Assembly (NCBI GenBank): GCA_020432595.1
Contig: JAGQGA010000025.1
Location: 1-20,148, forward strand
Direction of reading: 5' to 3'
Length of the DNA stretch: 20,148 nt
Origin: Anaerolineales bacterium
GTDB lineage: Bacteria; Chloroflexota; Anaerolineae; Promineifilales; Promineifilaceae
Positions 10,702 to 18,019 of the stretch are shown piece by piece; positions within the stretch are counted from its first letter, which is position 1; every line of letters starts with the position of its first letter. Under the pieces are notes generated by a model. That model was not told the DNA's origin, made no database searches, and worked only from the letters and a program-made list of their open reading frames with translations. Position numbers and translations under genes: made by a program.

Positions 10702-10770
10702 GGAGACTAGGAGACTAGGAGATTAACACAGTCTCTCAATCTCTCAGTCTCCCAATCTCTCAATTTCCCA
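10702..10770. repeat. Intergenic pyrimidine/purine repeat, family B copy 1
   Basis: GGAGACTA-type units on the left can pair with several 8-bp units on the right (CTCAATCT, CTCAGTCT, CCCAATCT), giving an imperfect hairpin with short tandem repetition. It overlaps the last codons of the gene ending at 10760. A shorter relative lies at 11139-11179. Confidence 0.75.
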
Positions 10771-11119
10771 ATGGAGCCACCTGCAAGATAAACTGGTGGG
10801 TGCAGTGGGGGCAAATGGTTTGCATATGAATGGCATCGCCGCTGTTCAGCCGCAAATACAAATCCTGTAGATAGCTCATATCTGCCGCAAACAAATTTTC
10901 CAAATGGCGTGGCAGCAGGGGGCTAATGGTGCCAAGCTGGGTGATCACGCGGCTTAACAGCAGGATGGGCAGGTAGGCGGGGTTGGTTTGGACGGTGGGG
11001 TGATTAACGGCCGTTATCTCATCCAACGCCGTCGCCAACCGCATCCGACCCCGCTGCTGCACCACACCCACCTCATCCACAAACCCACGCGGCAAAATAA
11101 ACTCAAATTCCGTTTGCAT
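10760..11119 (-). CDS. Small eCIS assembly protein with CxxC pair
   Basis: This 119-aa protein sits between two tube genes, where phage tails and eCIS loci often encode a tail assembly chaperone-like protein. Visible features are FEFILPRGFVDEVG, RMRLATALDEI, a hydrophobic helix (YLPILLLSRVITQLG), LFAADMSYLQDLYLRLN, and a C-terminal CPHC pair at about 106-109 that could bind zinc if dimeric. I recognise the general pattern (Asp-Glu-Ile, then a Leu-rich helix, then Asp-x-x-Tyr-Leu-Gln-Asp) from tail assembly proteins of related loci but cannot name a family firmly. One palindrome copy is read as Thr-Ala-Val. Confidence 0.85.
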   Translation of the reverse strand: MQTEFEFILPRGFVDEVGVVQQRGRMRLATALDEITAVNHPTVQTNPAYLPILLLSRVITQLGTISPLLPRHLENLFAADMSYLQDLYLRLNSGDAIHMQTICPHCTHQFILQVAPLGN

Positions 11120-11138
11120 CAGACCCCATTGCCTATAA

Positions 11139-11179
11139 AGAGATTAGGAGACTAGAATCTCCCAATCTCTCAATCTCTT
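11139..11179. repeat. Intergenic repeat, family B copy 2
   Basis: This is a shorter version of the 10702-10770 element, lying between tube 1 and the CxxC gene. Left units AGAGATTAGGAGACTAG can pair with right units AATCTCCCAATCTCTC. It may fold in the mRNA between the two genes. Confidence 0.7.
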
Positions 11180-11184
11180 AACCG

Positions 11185-11634
11185 CTACATCTTCTCACGC
11201 CGAATATACTCATGAGCAATCGTCAGCTCTTCAATCCCAATCGCATTGCTATCCGACTTCGGCTGCGGCCCACTCACCTTCACCGGCCACGCCCGGCGAA
11301 AATCCCACCGCGCCACCGGCTCCAGCTTTTGGTTAAACATCACAATGGAGCCATCCCGCCGCGCTCCGTCTACGTCACCATCTTCCACCTGCTGCCGCCA
11401 CTCCCAGAAATCCATCACCTCGGTAATGCCCCGCTTCAGGGTAATATTTTCCCACTTCAGGCGACCGGGTATCTTTTGCATAATCTCAACCCCCTTCTCA
11501 TTGATGATCTTATGCTCAATAATTTCCGTTTCTGACCCCAGTCCATTGCATTCGGTAAAATAACCAGCCACAACGCCTTGAAAATCAACCGCAAAATGAA
11601 ACCCTACCAACGGGTCTTTTGCTTCACCAGCCAT
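11185..11634 (-). CDS. Tail tube protein 1 (gp19-like, Afp1/Pvc1-type)
   Basis: The 149-aa protein is a typical eCIS or T4-like tube subunit: DPLVGFHFAVDFQGVVAGYF, TECNGLGSETEIIEHK, PGRLKWENITLKRGIT, FWEWRQQVEDG and a C-terminal WPVKVSGPQPKSDSNAIGIE followed by ELTIAHE. It polymerises into the rigid inner tube expelled by sheath contraction. Its place directly after the sheath gene suggests it is the main tube protein. ATG 11634 has CAGGAG eight bases upstream. It contains no palindrome copy. Confidence 0.95.
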   Translation of the reverse strand: MAGEAKDPLVGFHFAVDFQGVVAGYFTECNGLGSETEIIEHKIINEKGVEIMQKIPGRLKWENITLKRGITEVMDFWEWRQQVEDGDVDGARRDGSIVMFNQKLEPVARWDFRRAWPVKVSGPQPKSDSNAIGIEELTIAHEYIRREKM

Positions 11635-11649
11635 GTTTCACACTCCTGA

Positions 11650-11714
11650 AAATAGGACGCAGATTCTCCTGATCTTCCTGATCAGTTAAATCAGGGAAAT
11701 CTGCGTCCCATTTA
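11650..11714. repeat. Intergenic hairpin repeat, family A copy 2
   Basis: This lies between the sheath and main tube genes. It is 56/63 identical to 5760-5825, and several differences keep the arms paired. A hairpin here could tune the sheath-to-tube ratio by mRNA processing, or be a MITE/REP-like insertion. Confidence 0.85.
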
Positions 11715-11744
11715 AATGCTTTGTAGTAGGCAAATCCCCTTAGC

Positions 11745-13277
11745 CTATGCTTCCGCGTTTGGCCCGGCCCACTGGCTCAGGCGCACAATGACAAATTCGG
11801 CCGGCTTCACCGGGGCAATGCCAACCTCGATGATCAGCTGCCCTAAATCCCGGATTTCCGGCGGGTTAATGTCGTCGTCGCACTTCACGTAAAACGCTTC
11901 GTCGGGGGTGCTGCCAAAAAAGGCACCGCCTAACCACATCGTCCGCAGGAAAGAGCGCACATCCCGCCGCACCTTGCCCCACAGCGTTCGGTCATTCGGT
12001 TCAAATACTACCCACTGTAAACCGCGATCCAGCGAGTCGCCTACCACAATAAAGAGGCGGCGCACGTTGATATAGCGCCAAGACGGATCGGCACTCATGG
12101 TGCGCGCCCCCCAAATGCGAATGCCGCGCCCCGGAAAGGCGCGAATACAGTTCACACCTTCTGGGTTAAGTACTTCCTGGTCCTTCTTCGACAGCCGAAT
12201 TTCCAGATCCAGCGCACCCTGTACCACCTCATTAGCCGGTGCTTTATGAACTCCTCGTTCGTTATCTACCCGGTTATACACCCCCACAACATGTCCGCTC
12301 GATGGCATCAACTTTTTCCCTTGCCCACCGGTAATATCTGCCACCCATATCCAGGGGTAATATAGGGCTGCCCGCGAAGAGGGATTAGGAAAGTCCTTTT
12401 TCCATTTTTTGGCGGCTTGGACTGACATACCGGGTGGGGTGTCTAGCACCGTAAAGCAATATTTAACCAAGTCACAATGGGCAAGCAGCTTGCCTTGAAT
12501 GCCACGTACCCGATCCTGATGCTCCGGCGTGTTTTTGTAGCCGACCATAACATCTGGACATAGGAGCAGCTTAACATCGTCAAAAGCTGTCAGCCCGTTT
12601 AGCCCCGTTCGGTCTGCTTCGCTACCCAAAATATCACCCTCTTGCAGCAGTGTGATTGGCGCACGACCAAGCGTGTAGTCACCGGCTTTGGGGGTGTCGG
12701 TACCGATATTGCTGATTACAACTTTGGTAAACAAATGCCGAACTACACCATCGGCCCCCGCCATCTGTTTGAGTCCTTCCATTGTCAGTTCACGACTTTC
12801 GTCATCTACGGTCATGGTAAAGCTATTCTTATCTTTCTCAACCGTGATTTTGATTTTGATGACATCAGTTACCTTCATGGGATCTTTGGCTGTTACCGTG
12901 AAACCAACTTTTTTGCCTGTTACATCGAAAATATCGAGGCTGGGTGTGTCGCTGCCGATGGTTTTGACACTGACAATGTAGCAGGGGCCGCCACCGTTGT
13001 TGAAGTAACCATAGACGGCATCTGGCATATAGATATCTGCACTCAGGCCACCATAAGTTTGTTCAAACTGTGTCCAGCTTGTAATGAGTTGGGGTTTCTT
13101 AAGAATGTCTTGATCGGGGACTAAGGCACCTGTTTCGGGGTCAATTTTTTTGGTGCTGGCCTCTTTGGTCATGCCAATGAAGGCGGCGATGGATGCGCCG
13201 ACGGCTTCAATGGGTTTGGTGCCTTTGTCTACTTCTTGGACATAGACACCAGGGGTCATGAATGTTGTTTGGGGCAT
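11745..13277 (-). CDS. Contractile tail sheath protein
   Basis: The chosen start, ATG 13277, has GGAGGA just upstream and gives the family N-terminus MPQTTFMTPGVYVQEVDKG; a longer frame to 13334 has no ribosome site. The 510-aa product ends with the conserved sheath core (FLRTMWLGGAFFGSTPDEAF, YVKCDDDINPPEIRDLG, LIIEVGIAPVKPAEFVIVRL). These N- and C-terminal parts make the handshake mesh between sheath subunits. Residues about 100-215 form a Lys/Asp/Thr-rich beta region that looks like an inserted surface domain. The sheath stores the energy for tube ejection. The gene has no AACGGCCGTT copy in 1.5 kb. A 99-bp gap separates it from the DUF4255 gene. Confidence 0.96.
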   Translation of the reverse strand: MPQTTFMTPGVYVQEVDKGTKPIEAVGASIAAFIGMTKEASTKKIDPETGALVPDQDILKKPQLITSWTQFEQTYGGLSADIYMPDAVYGYFNNGGGPCYIVSVKTIGSDTPSLDIFDVTGKKVGFTVTAKDPMKVTDVIKIKITVEKDKNSFTMTVDDESRELTMEGLKQMAGADGVVRHLFTKVVISNIGTDTPKAGDYTLGRAPITLLQEGDILGSEADRTGLNGLTAFDDVKLLLCPDVMVGYKNTPEHQDRVRGIQGKLLAHCDLVKYCFTVLDTPPGMSVQAAKKWKKDFPNPSSRAALYYPWIWVADITGGQGKKLMPSSGHVVGVYNRVDNERGVHKAPANEVVQGALDLEIRLSKKDQEVLNPEGVNCIRAFPGRGIRIWGARTMSADPSWRYINVRRLFIVVGDSLDRGLQWVVFEPNDRTLWGKVRRDVRSFLRTMWLGGAFFGSTPDEAFYVKCDDDINPPEIRDLGQLIIEVGIAPVKPAEFVIVRLSQWAGPNAEA

Positions 13278-13376
13278 AGGTTCCTCCATTTTGGAACAAG
13301 AGATAAGTGTGTCAGTTTGACGTGATGCGAACAAACATTGAACAGGAAGTGCTGTTAAAGCAGGGGTGGGGCGCGG

Positions 13377-14288
13377 TTAGGGTTGTGGTTCATCCTGATC
13401 CAGAATAAGGTCGTAGGTTTCTTCTGTGCTGTGACGGGGGACGTTGATGCTTTTTTGGGTCAGCAGGGTGTCGTTTTTCCAGGCCTGAAGGGTGTAGCTG
13501 CCGGCCGACAGGGGGCCAAGGAAGTAGAGTCCTTTATTGTTGGTAACGGCCGTTCTTCCCCCACCCAACACCCGCACCTGCACCCCAGGTAGCGGCTCGC
13601 CACCTCGCAGCACCACGCCACCAATGCGGTACACTAGACCATCTAGTTCGTGGATGCGTATGGCATCTTTGCCTCCTCCGTCCACCATATCGGCCGTTAC
13701 TGTCCGCACTGGCTGTTCCTTCCGTACATCCTCTTCTTTCCACGGGTCAAAGGCAAGGGTGATGGTATAGGTAACAGAAGGGCGTAACTGGTTGTCTAAG
13801 GCACTCCACAACTCAGCCGGGTTCGTCAGCTTGTCGTGGCTTGCCAGGCGCGTTGTCAACTCAAATGGCGGCTCCGATAACGCACCCTCCAAAATGTCCA
13901 CCATGCCATTACCATGCTGAACCTGCTGAGGTAACACCGGATGCCGAAACAACGCCATCATACACTCCGAAAGCAGCTCGTGTTCATCTTCCGGCGTATT
14001 GGCCCACGTTGTCAAAATATAAGTGCAGTCTACTCGAAAGGGGGTGCGCTTTTGCCGTCGCCCATTGTGATGTTGCTCTGGCTTTAGCTGCTCTTCCCAC
14101 TGGTGCTGTCGCAAAATGTTGTTTTCGCGCACGTCATAGAGGAAGATGTTGATGGCCGGTTGGTTGCCCAAACGCTCCCGCCACTGCTGCGTGGGCTGGT
14201 CAAAATAAATAGTGACCTCACCGCGTTGGACACGAAGAATCTCATGGTGGAGCAACTTTTTAATGGAACGGTCTAAATCTGGGAGCAT
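13377..14288 (-). CDS. DUF4255 (Pvc16/Afp16-type) protein with regulatory-like beta domain
   Basis: The first 190 or so residues of this 303-aa protein match the Pvc16/Afp16 N-terminal family (DLDRSIKKLLHHEI, NIFLYDVREN, TYILTTWANTPEDEHELLSE). These proteins cap the distal end of tube and sheath and help set length. Residues about 220-300 form a carboxypeptidase-regulatory-like beta-sandwich (GGVVLRGGEPLPGVQVRVLG, LYFLGPLSAGSYTLQAW), often found attached in related loci. ATG 14288 is immediately preceded by a palindrome copy (14289-14298), which lies between it and an AGAGGA site, so spacing is unusually long (12 bases). The gap to the upstream gene is 17 bp. Confidence 0.93.
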   Translation of the reverse strand: MLPDLDRSIKKLLHHEILRVQRGEVTIYFDQPTQQWRERLGNQPAINIFLYDVRENNILRQHQWEEQLKPEQHHNGRRQKRTPFRVDCTYILTTWANTPEDEHELLSECMMALFRHPVLPQQVQHGNGMVDILEGALSEPPFELTTRLASHDKLTNPAELWSALDNQLRPSVTYTITLAFDPWKEEDVRKEQPVRTVTADMVDGGGKDAIRIHELDGLVYRIGGVVLRGGEPLPGVQVRVLGGGRTAVTNNKGLYFLGPLSAGSYTLQAWKNDTLLTQKSINVPRHSTEETYDLILDQDEPQP

Positions 14289-14305
14289 AACGGCCGTTTT
14301 TCCTC

Positions 14306-14740
14306 TTACACAAGCACACTATTCACAACCTGCGTCCAAAATTGGGGTGTTCCATCTTGCTGCAGCACGGAACCCGGCCAGTTCAAATGCTCCATGCCAT
14401 CTGGCACTGCACCCATAAACACAACAGCACCATCGGCCGCAAAAGCATCTTCTATTAAATATGTGATTCGGGGATCTATTTGCAGAGCCGTGGACATTGT
14501 TTGCCCACCAGAAACAATTAGGGTATAACGACGCAAATTGGTCGTTCGCTGCTTTTGTTCGAGTTGAGTCAGCAACAAGTCGGGTTTAATTGTTAACCCA
14601 TGCGCCCCTGTCACCAACCTGTTTGAAATGCTCACCAAACTGGTAGCAATGCCTTCAGATCGCAACATGCAGAGACATTCAACAACTGCTTGTTCGTCAA
14701 AGTCAGGGGCAATGAGGATGAAGACCTGTGATTGGCGCAT
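14306..14740 (-). CDS. DJ-1/PfpI-like small protein, likely non-catalytic, first gene of the eCIS operon
   Basis: The 144-aa product has a Rossmann-like pattern typical of the DJ-1/PfpI group: QVFILIAPDFDEQAVVECL, an SLVSIS strand, GAHGLTIKPD, YTLIVSGG, LQIDPRITYLIEDAF and AVVFMGAV. The family nucleophile Cys, normally at the elbow after the fourth strand, is not seen (the segment reads DAFAADGAVV), and the protein is shorter than typical 170-200-aa members. It is therefore probably a binding or structural protein rather than an enzyme. It lies 17 bp upstream of the DUF4255 gene and is the first gene after the divergent promoter region. The family call is moderate and rests on fold pattern only. 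Confidence 0.8.
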   Translation of the reverse strand: MRQSQVFILIAPDFDEQAVVECLCMLRSEGIATSLVSISNRLVTGAHGLTIKPDLLLTQLEQKQRTTNLRRYTLIVSGGQTMSTALQIDPRITYLIEDAFAADGAVVFMGAVPDGMEHLNWPGSVLQQDGTPQFWTQVVNSVLV

Positions 14741-14756
14741 ACTTCTTAAACGACAA

Positions 14757-14787
14757 CCAGGTTAACAGATAGACAGACGTAACCTGG
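14757..14787. promoter_or_regulatory. Inverted repeat upstream of eCIS operon
   Basis: CCAGGTTA (14757-14764) and TAACCTGG (14780-14787) are a perfect 8-bp inverted repeat with a 15-bp spacer. It begins 17 bp before the first eCIS start codon, downstream of the likely promoter. It could be a repressor operator or a leader hairpin. Confidence 0.55.
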
Positions 14788-14815
14788 AACAAAACAATTT
14801 CTCTCAACAAAAGTC

Positions 14816-14821
14816 AGTATA
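14816..14821 (-). promoter_or_regulatory. Candidate -10 element of the eCIS operon
   Basis: On the minus strand this reads TATACT, close to the sigma-70 -10 consensus, about 75 bp before the first start codon. No good -35 is spaced correctly; the TTGTGTGCAA repeat sits there instead, which would fit an activator-dependent promoter. Confidence 0.35.
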
Positions 14822-14829
14822 GGGCAATT

Positions 14830-14869
14830 TTGTGTGCAAGGATGTGGGCGGTTGTGCAATTTTGTGCAA
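14830..14869. promoter_or_regulatory. TTGTGCAA direct-repeat cluster (operator candidate)
   Basis: TTGTGCAA occurs at 14852-14859 and 14862-14869, one helical turn apart, and TTGTGTGCAA at 14830-14839. Each has TTG...CAA dyad ends. A palindrome AACGGCCGTT (14868-14877) abuts the cluster. Its place between divergent transcription units suggests a shared operator. Confidence 0.5.
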
Positions 14870-14917
14870 CGGCCGTTTTCCGAGTGGTGTAGGTAACGTT
14901 GAGCGATAAAATCAGGC

Positions 14918-14947
14918 TTGATAGCCCACCAGGGTATGGTCTGTTAT
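14918..14947 (+). promoter_or_regulatory. Candidate sigma-70 promoter for the NB-ARC gene
   Basis: TTGATA (14918-14923) and TGTTAT (14942-14947) are separated by 18 bp and lie about 35 bp before ATG 14982. The match is fair; no experimental support can be seen. Confidence 0.35.
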
Positions 14948-14981
14948 TTTTACGCGGCTCAATTACCGAAGGAGTATCCCT

Positions 14982-16349
14982 ATGAACATGCCAGACATCC
15001 CCCAATTACAGCAAGCGATTCATATGTCTTTGAAGTGCTGGACAGCCATAGACAAGCCAGTGCCAGAGTTACTGCAAACGCTGTTGGTTGTGAAGCAACA
15101 GGGTCAGGGAAACTGCCTGCATGGTGATATGATTAGCTGGCATCGTGCGGTGAATGAGGTATTGCTGGCTGGCATTGTCGTGTTAGAACAGGAGAGTGAG
15201 TCAGAAGCGGCTGTTTTGCGGCAGCGTTTTTTACAGGGCTTGCCAGCGAAAATGGTTGCCTATGAAATCAACCTGGATCGGGATCGCCTGAACCGGGTGC
15301 AGCGTAAGGCCATTACCAGGCTGGCTCAAATACTTTGGGCGCAAGAAGCAGCCACACGAACCCATTATTTGGCTGATATGGGGAGCCGCTTGCCCAATGC
15401 AACCCATCCACTGTTTGGCATCGAGGAACATTTGCAGGAACTGACGCGCAGAGTAATCATGCCGGGGGAACCGTGGACAATTGTTGTCACAGGTATTGGG
15501 GGAATTGGCAAAACATCATTAGCAGCAGCGGTGGCGCGAGAGGTTCTAAGCCAGTTTATATTTGAGGGAGTGATTTGGGTGAAGGTTGGGGAAGATCAGG
15601 AGATGGAACATGTGGTTTTTTCTCAACTTGCCCAACAGCTTGGGGTGTCGCCCCATCTTCCGCTGGCTGAAAAAACACAAGCAGTGCGCCACGTGTTGCA
15701 GCAATGCCCCTATCTAATAGTTTTTGATAATGTGGAAGTTGAGAGTGAATTGATTGAGCTGTTGCAGCAAGTGGGCGATCTGGCAAACCCTGGCAAATTT
15801 TTGATCACTTCGCGGGTACGACCACCGGAAGTGGTTGTTTGGTCATGGGGGATGGAGGACTTGTCATTAACGGCCGTTTCCCGCCTCATCAACCACCTAA
15901 CCACGGCCAACAATTATGCAGCCTTCATCATGCCATCTGATGAAGAAATTGCCGCGATCTACAGCATGACCGGGGGAAATCCGCTGGCCGTCAAGCTGGT
16001 CACGGGGTTAATGGCAGTAGCCCCCTTACCCGTTCTGCTGGCCGAGCTACAGACGGCGGCAATGCCCCCCACTAAAGTCGTATACCGGCACATTTATTGG
16101 CGCGTTTGGCACAGCCTGTCACCAGAGGCGCAGGCCATCTTGCTGCTGCTGCTGTTAGCCGCCGGCAGCGGCTTTTCGGCCAATCATATGCTGGCGGTAA
16201 GCAAGCTGCCTTCCGGCACATTCTGGTCGGCTGTCAACTTATTAATCAGCCGTTCGCTGCTGGAGGTGCGCCACGAGAAACCAGAATGGCGCTATGGCAT
16301 TCATCGCCTCACGGCCTCATTTTTACAAATAGATATTGCCCAATTGTAA
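14982..16349 (+). CDS. STAND-family NB-ARC ATPase with N-terminal HTH-like domain
   Basis: ATG 14982 has AAGGAG seven bases upstream. The 455-aa protein starts with an all-helical region (1-130) whose end (LRQRFLQGLPAKMVAYEINL, then DRLNRVQRKAITRLAQILW) resembles a HTH module seen in STAND proteins. The NB-ARC domain follows: Walker A GIGGIGKTS 171-179, Walker B YLIVFDNV 244-251, sensor FLITSR 273-278, and GNPLA 332-336. A winged-helix-like end (HSLSPEAQAILLLLLLAAG, YGIHRLTASF) closes it. STAND ATPases are nucleotide-driven switches that oligomerise on ligand binding, usually through a C-terminal TPR or WD repeat sensor. That sensor is missing here and is likely supplied by the next gene. It could be a regulator of the divergent eCIS operon or an independent signalling or defence protein. 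Confidence 0.9.
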   Translation: MNMPDIPQLQQAIHMSLKCWTAIDKPVPELLQTLLVVKQQGQGNCLHGDMISWHRAVNEVLLAGIVVLEQESESEAAVLRQRFLQGLPAKMVAYEINLDRDRLNRVQRKAITRLAQILWAQEAATRTHYLADMGSRLPNATHPLFGIEEHLQELTRRVIMPGEPWTIVVTGIGGIGKTSLAAAVAREVLSQFIFEGVIWVKVGEDQEMEHVVFSQLAQQLGVSPHLPLAEKTQAVRHVLQQCPYLIVFDNVEVESELIELLQQVGDLANPGKFLITSRVRPPEVVVWSWGMEDLSLTAVSRLINHLTTANNYAAFIMPSDEEIAAIYSMTGGNPLAVKLVTGLMAVAPLPVLLAELQTAAMPPTKVVYRHIYWRVWHSLSPEAQAILLLLLLAAGSGFSANHMLAVSKLPSGTFWSAVNLLISRSLLEVRHEKPEWRYGIHRLTASFLQIDIAQL

Positions 16350-16374
16350 AGCTGGGTAAATCTTCCCTTAACCA

Positions 16375-17556
16375 ATGGCAAGTGAACAGTTTATACAAAT
16401 TGTCCAAGAGAATATCATTTGCTGGCAGCAGCGGTTAACACAAGAAGGGGTGGAAGGGGTCATAGCGGAGGGTGATAATTTGCTGCAAGCGGCGGCTATG
16501 GGGCTGTATGTGCCGCAGCTTTGGGCGTTAACGGCCGTTTACATCCTCCAAGCCTACCCCATTGCTGAAAGCCTGGGAACAGGAGAACAGTGGATGCCGG
16601 TTTTACAAACGGCCGTTGCTGCTGCCCCCACAACCAACGACCCCCTAACCATTCAACTCCTCAACCGACTAGGCCGCGCCTACCGCCTCAGCCAACAACC
16701 CAAAAAAGCAGTCGCCACCCACCAACAAGCCCTACGGCAAACAGAACCTGCCGCCCCCGCCTGGGTTGTGGCCGAAGTCCATCTCAATCTCGCCGAAGAT
16801 TACCAAGCGCAGTACGACATTGCTACTGCCGAACACCATGCCCAACAAGCGCATCAACTCATCGCCAATTCTCCAGAACAGTACACAAAAATCAAAGCCG
16901 CTACCCAAAATATCCTCGGTATTCTTTATCTACAAAAAGGGCAGCTTGCACTAGCGGAAAGCCACCTGCTGGCTGCCCTGCACCTCTGGCCTGATCAAAA
17001 TAATCCAGTCGCTCTCGCTCGCCTCACCAAGAACCTGGCCTTGAGCCTGAGCTTGCAGGGCAAACATGAAACATCCCTCTTTTATTACCACAATGCACTG
17101 GACAAAATCCGCGCCATTGGAAATGCCGTTGATCAGGCCGAAATCGAAAACAATCTGGGCGTTCTTTATCTACAGATTGGTGAATCCAATCGCGCCGAAG
17201 CCATTTTCAACCAAGCACTGCACAAAACCTTGCCAGCAACTTGCCGTGCGCCAATTCGTGCTTCCATCACGCATAATTTAGGAGAAGTGTATCTTGCCCA
17301 GAACCGTCTGTTTGAAGCGGGTCTTTATATTCAGCAGGCCATTCTTGATTGGCAACAATTAGGCGACCAGTTGGAGATGGGCAACTCTATTGGCGTGTAT
17401 GGCATCATTCTACACCGACAAGGACACTACAAAGAAGCAATACCCAAACTGGAAACAGCTTTATCCAGCTTGAGCCAGCTTCCAAATCGTGGGAGAGTTG
17501 CAGAACTTACTCAGGAGTTTTCTCAAGAATTGGCACAATGCCGTTTAGCCACATGA
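16375..17556 (+). CDS. TPR protein, likely sensor half of a split STAND receptor
   Basis: The 393-aa protein has about seven tetratricopeptide repeats of roughly 40 residues from residue about 95 onward; examples are LLNRLGRAYRLSQQPKKAV, NILGILYLQKGQLALAESHL, NNLGVLYLQIGESNRAEAIF and HNLGEVYLAQNRLFEAGLYI. Residues 1-90 are helical and resemble the linker that follows NB-ARC domains in single-chain homologues. It starts 25 bp after the NB-ARC stop in a different frame, and I see no strong ribosome site before ATG 16375. This suggests either translational coupling or an ancestral NB-ARC-TPR gene broken by a stop and a frameshift. TPR arrays bind proteins or peptides. Two palindrome copies lie in the first 250 bp. 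Confidence 0.9.
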   Translation: MASEQFIQIVQENIICWQQRLTQEGVEGVIAEGDNLLQAAAMGLYVPQLWALTAVYILQAYPIAESLGTGEQWMPVLQTAVAAAPTTNDPLTIQLLNRLGRAYRLSQQPKKAVATHQQALRQTEPAAPAWVVAEVHLNLAEDYQAQYDIATAEHHAQQAHQLIANSPEQYTKIKAATQNILGILYLQKGQLALAESHLLAALHLWPDQNNPVALARLTKNLALSLSLQGKHETSLFYYHNALDKIRAIGNAVDQAEIENNLGVLYLQIGESNRAEAIFNQALHKTLPATCRAPIRASITHNLGEVYLAQNRLFEAGLYIQQAILDWQQLGDQLEMGNSIGVYGIILHRQGHYKEAIPKLETALSSLSQLPNRGRVAELTQEFSQELAQCRLAT

Positions 17557-17591
17557 TCGCTGGACAGCCGTTCGACGATCGTGTGGCTAAA
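17544..17591 (+). terminator. Hairpin overlapping the TPR stop codon
   Basis: TTTAGCCACATGATCG (17544-17559) pairs with CGATCGTGTGGCTAAA (17576-17591) at 15 of 16 positions around a 16-nt loop. The TGA stop (17554-17556) is inside the left arm. A short T-rich segment (CATTTTACC) follows, so it may terminate transcription; it lacks a long U tract. Confidence 0.6.
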
Positions 17592-18019
17592 CATTTTACC
17601 TTATCAAGTACAAACGGTTGACGTAGAAGTGGAGCAGGCGGCGTAGGCCGAAGGTATCAAGATAGGGCTACTGATAAGCAGGGTACAAACGGCCGTTATG
17701 CACACCCATCGAATCACTTGTTCACGAACCTTGTAAGCAGTTGACCAAAACATTAGAACCTCCATTAGATTAGGAGGCTCGTAGGCTGGCGCACCAAAGC
17801 AAAAGTTTGCTTTCTCTAGAGATACCCATGAGCCTACACTTGTTTTGTCGTCGCCACGCTTGGCAACACACACAGTATGCCCATTTTGTCCACGAGGCAT
17901 TCGTAAATTTGTTGAAGATTTGTGGTAGAAACAGCCGAAAATCGCTGAATTTTGTTAAGCCAGTCGCGTAAAAAGCGTGGCAAAATGTTGTAAAAACCAT
18001 CTAAATGGAGCGTTGCCTT
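17592..18019. other. Non-coding gap with no supported gene
   Basis: Reading frames here are short, on the minus strand, and without ribosome sites or recognisable domains. One palindrome copy is at 17688-17697. The segment could hold a decayed gene or mobile-element remnant, but I find no terminal repeats or transposase motif. The promoter of the 18020 gene must lie in it; I see no clear -35/-10 pair. Confidence 0.5.

Noticed and set aside
10702..11179. CRISPR-like array
   Set aside because: Units are 8 bp with no unique spacers, so they are simple repeats, not CRISPR.
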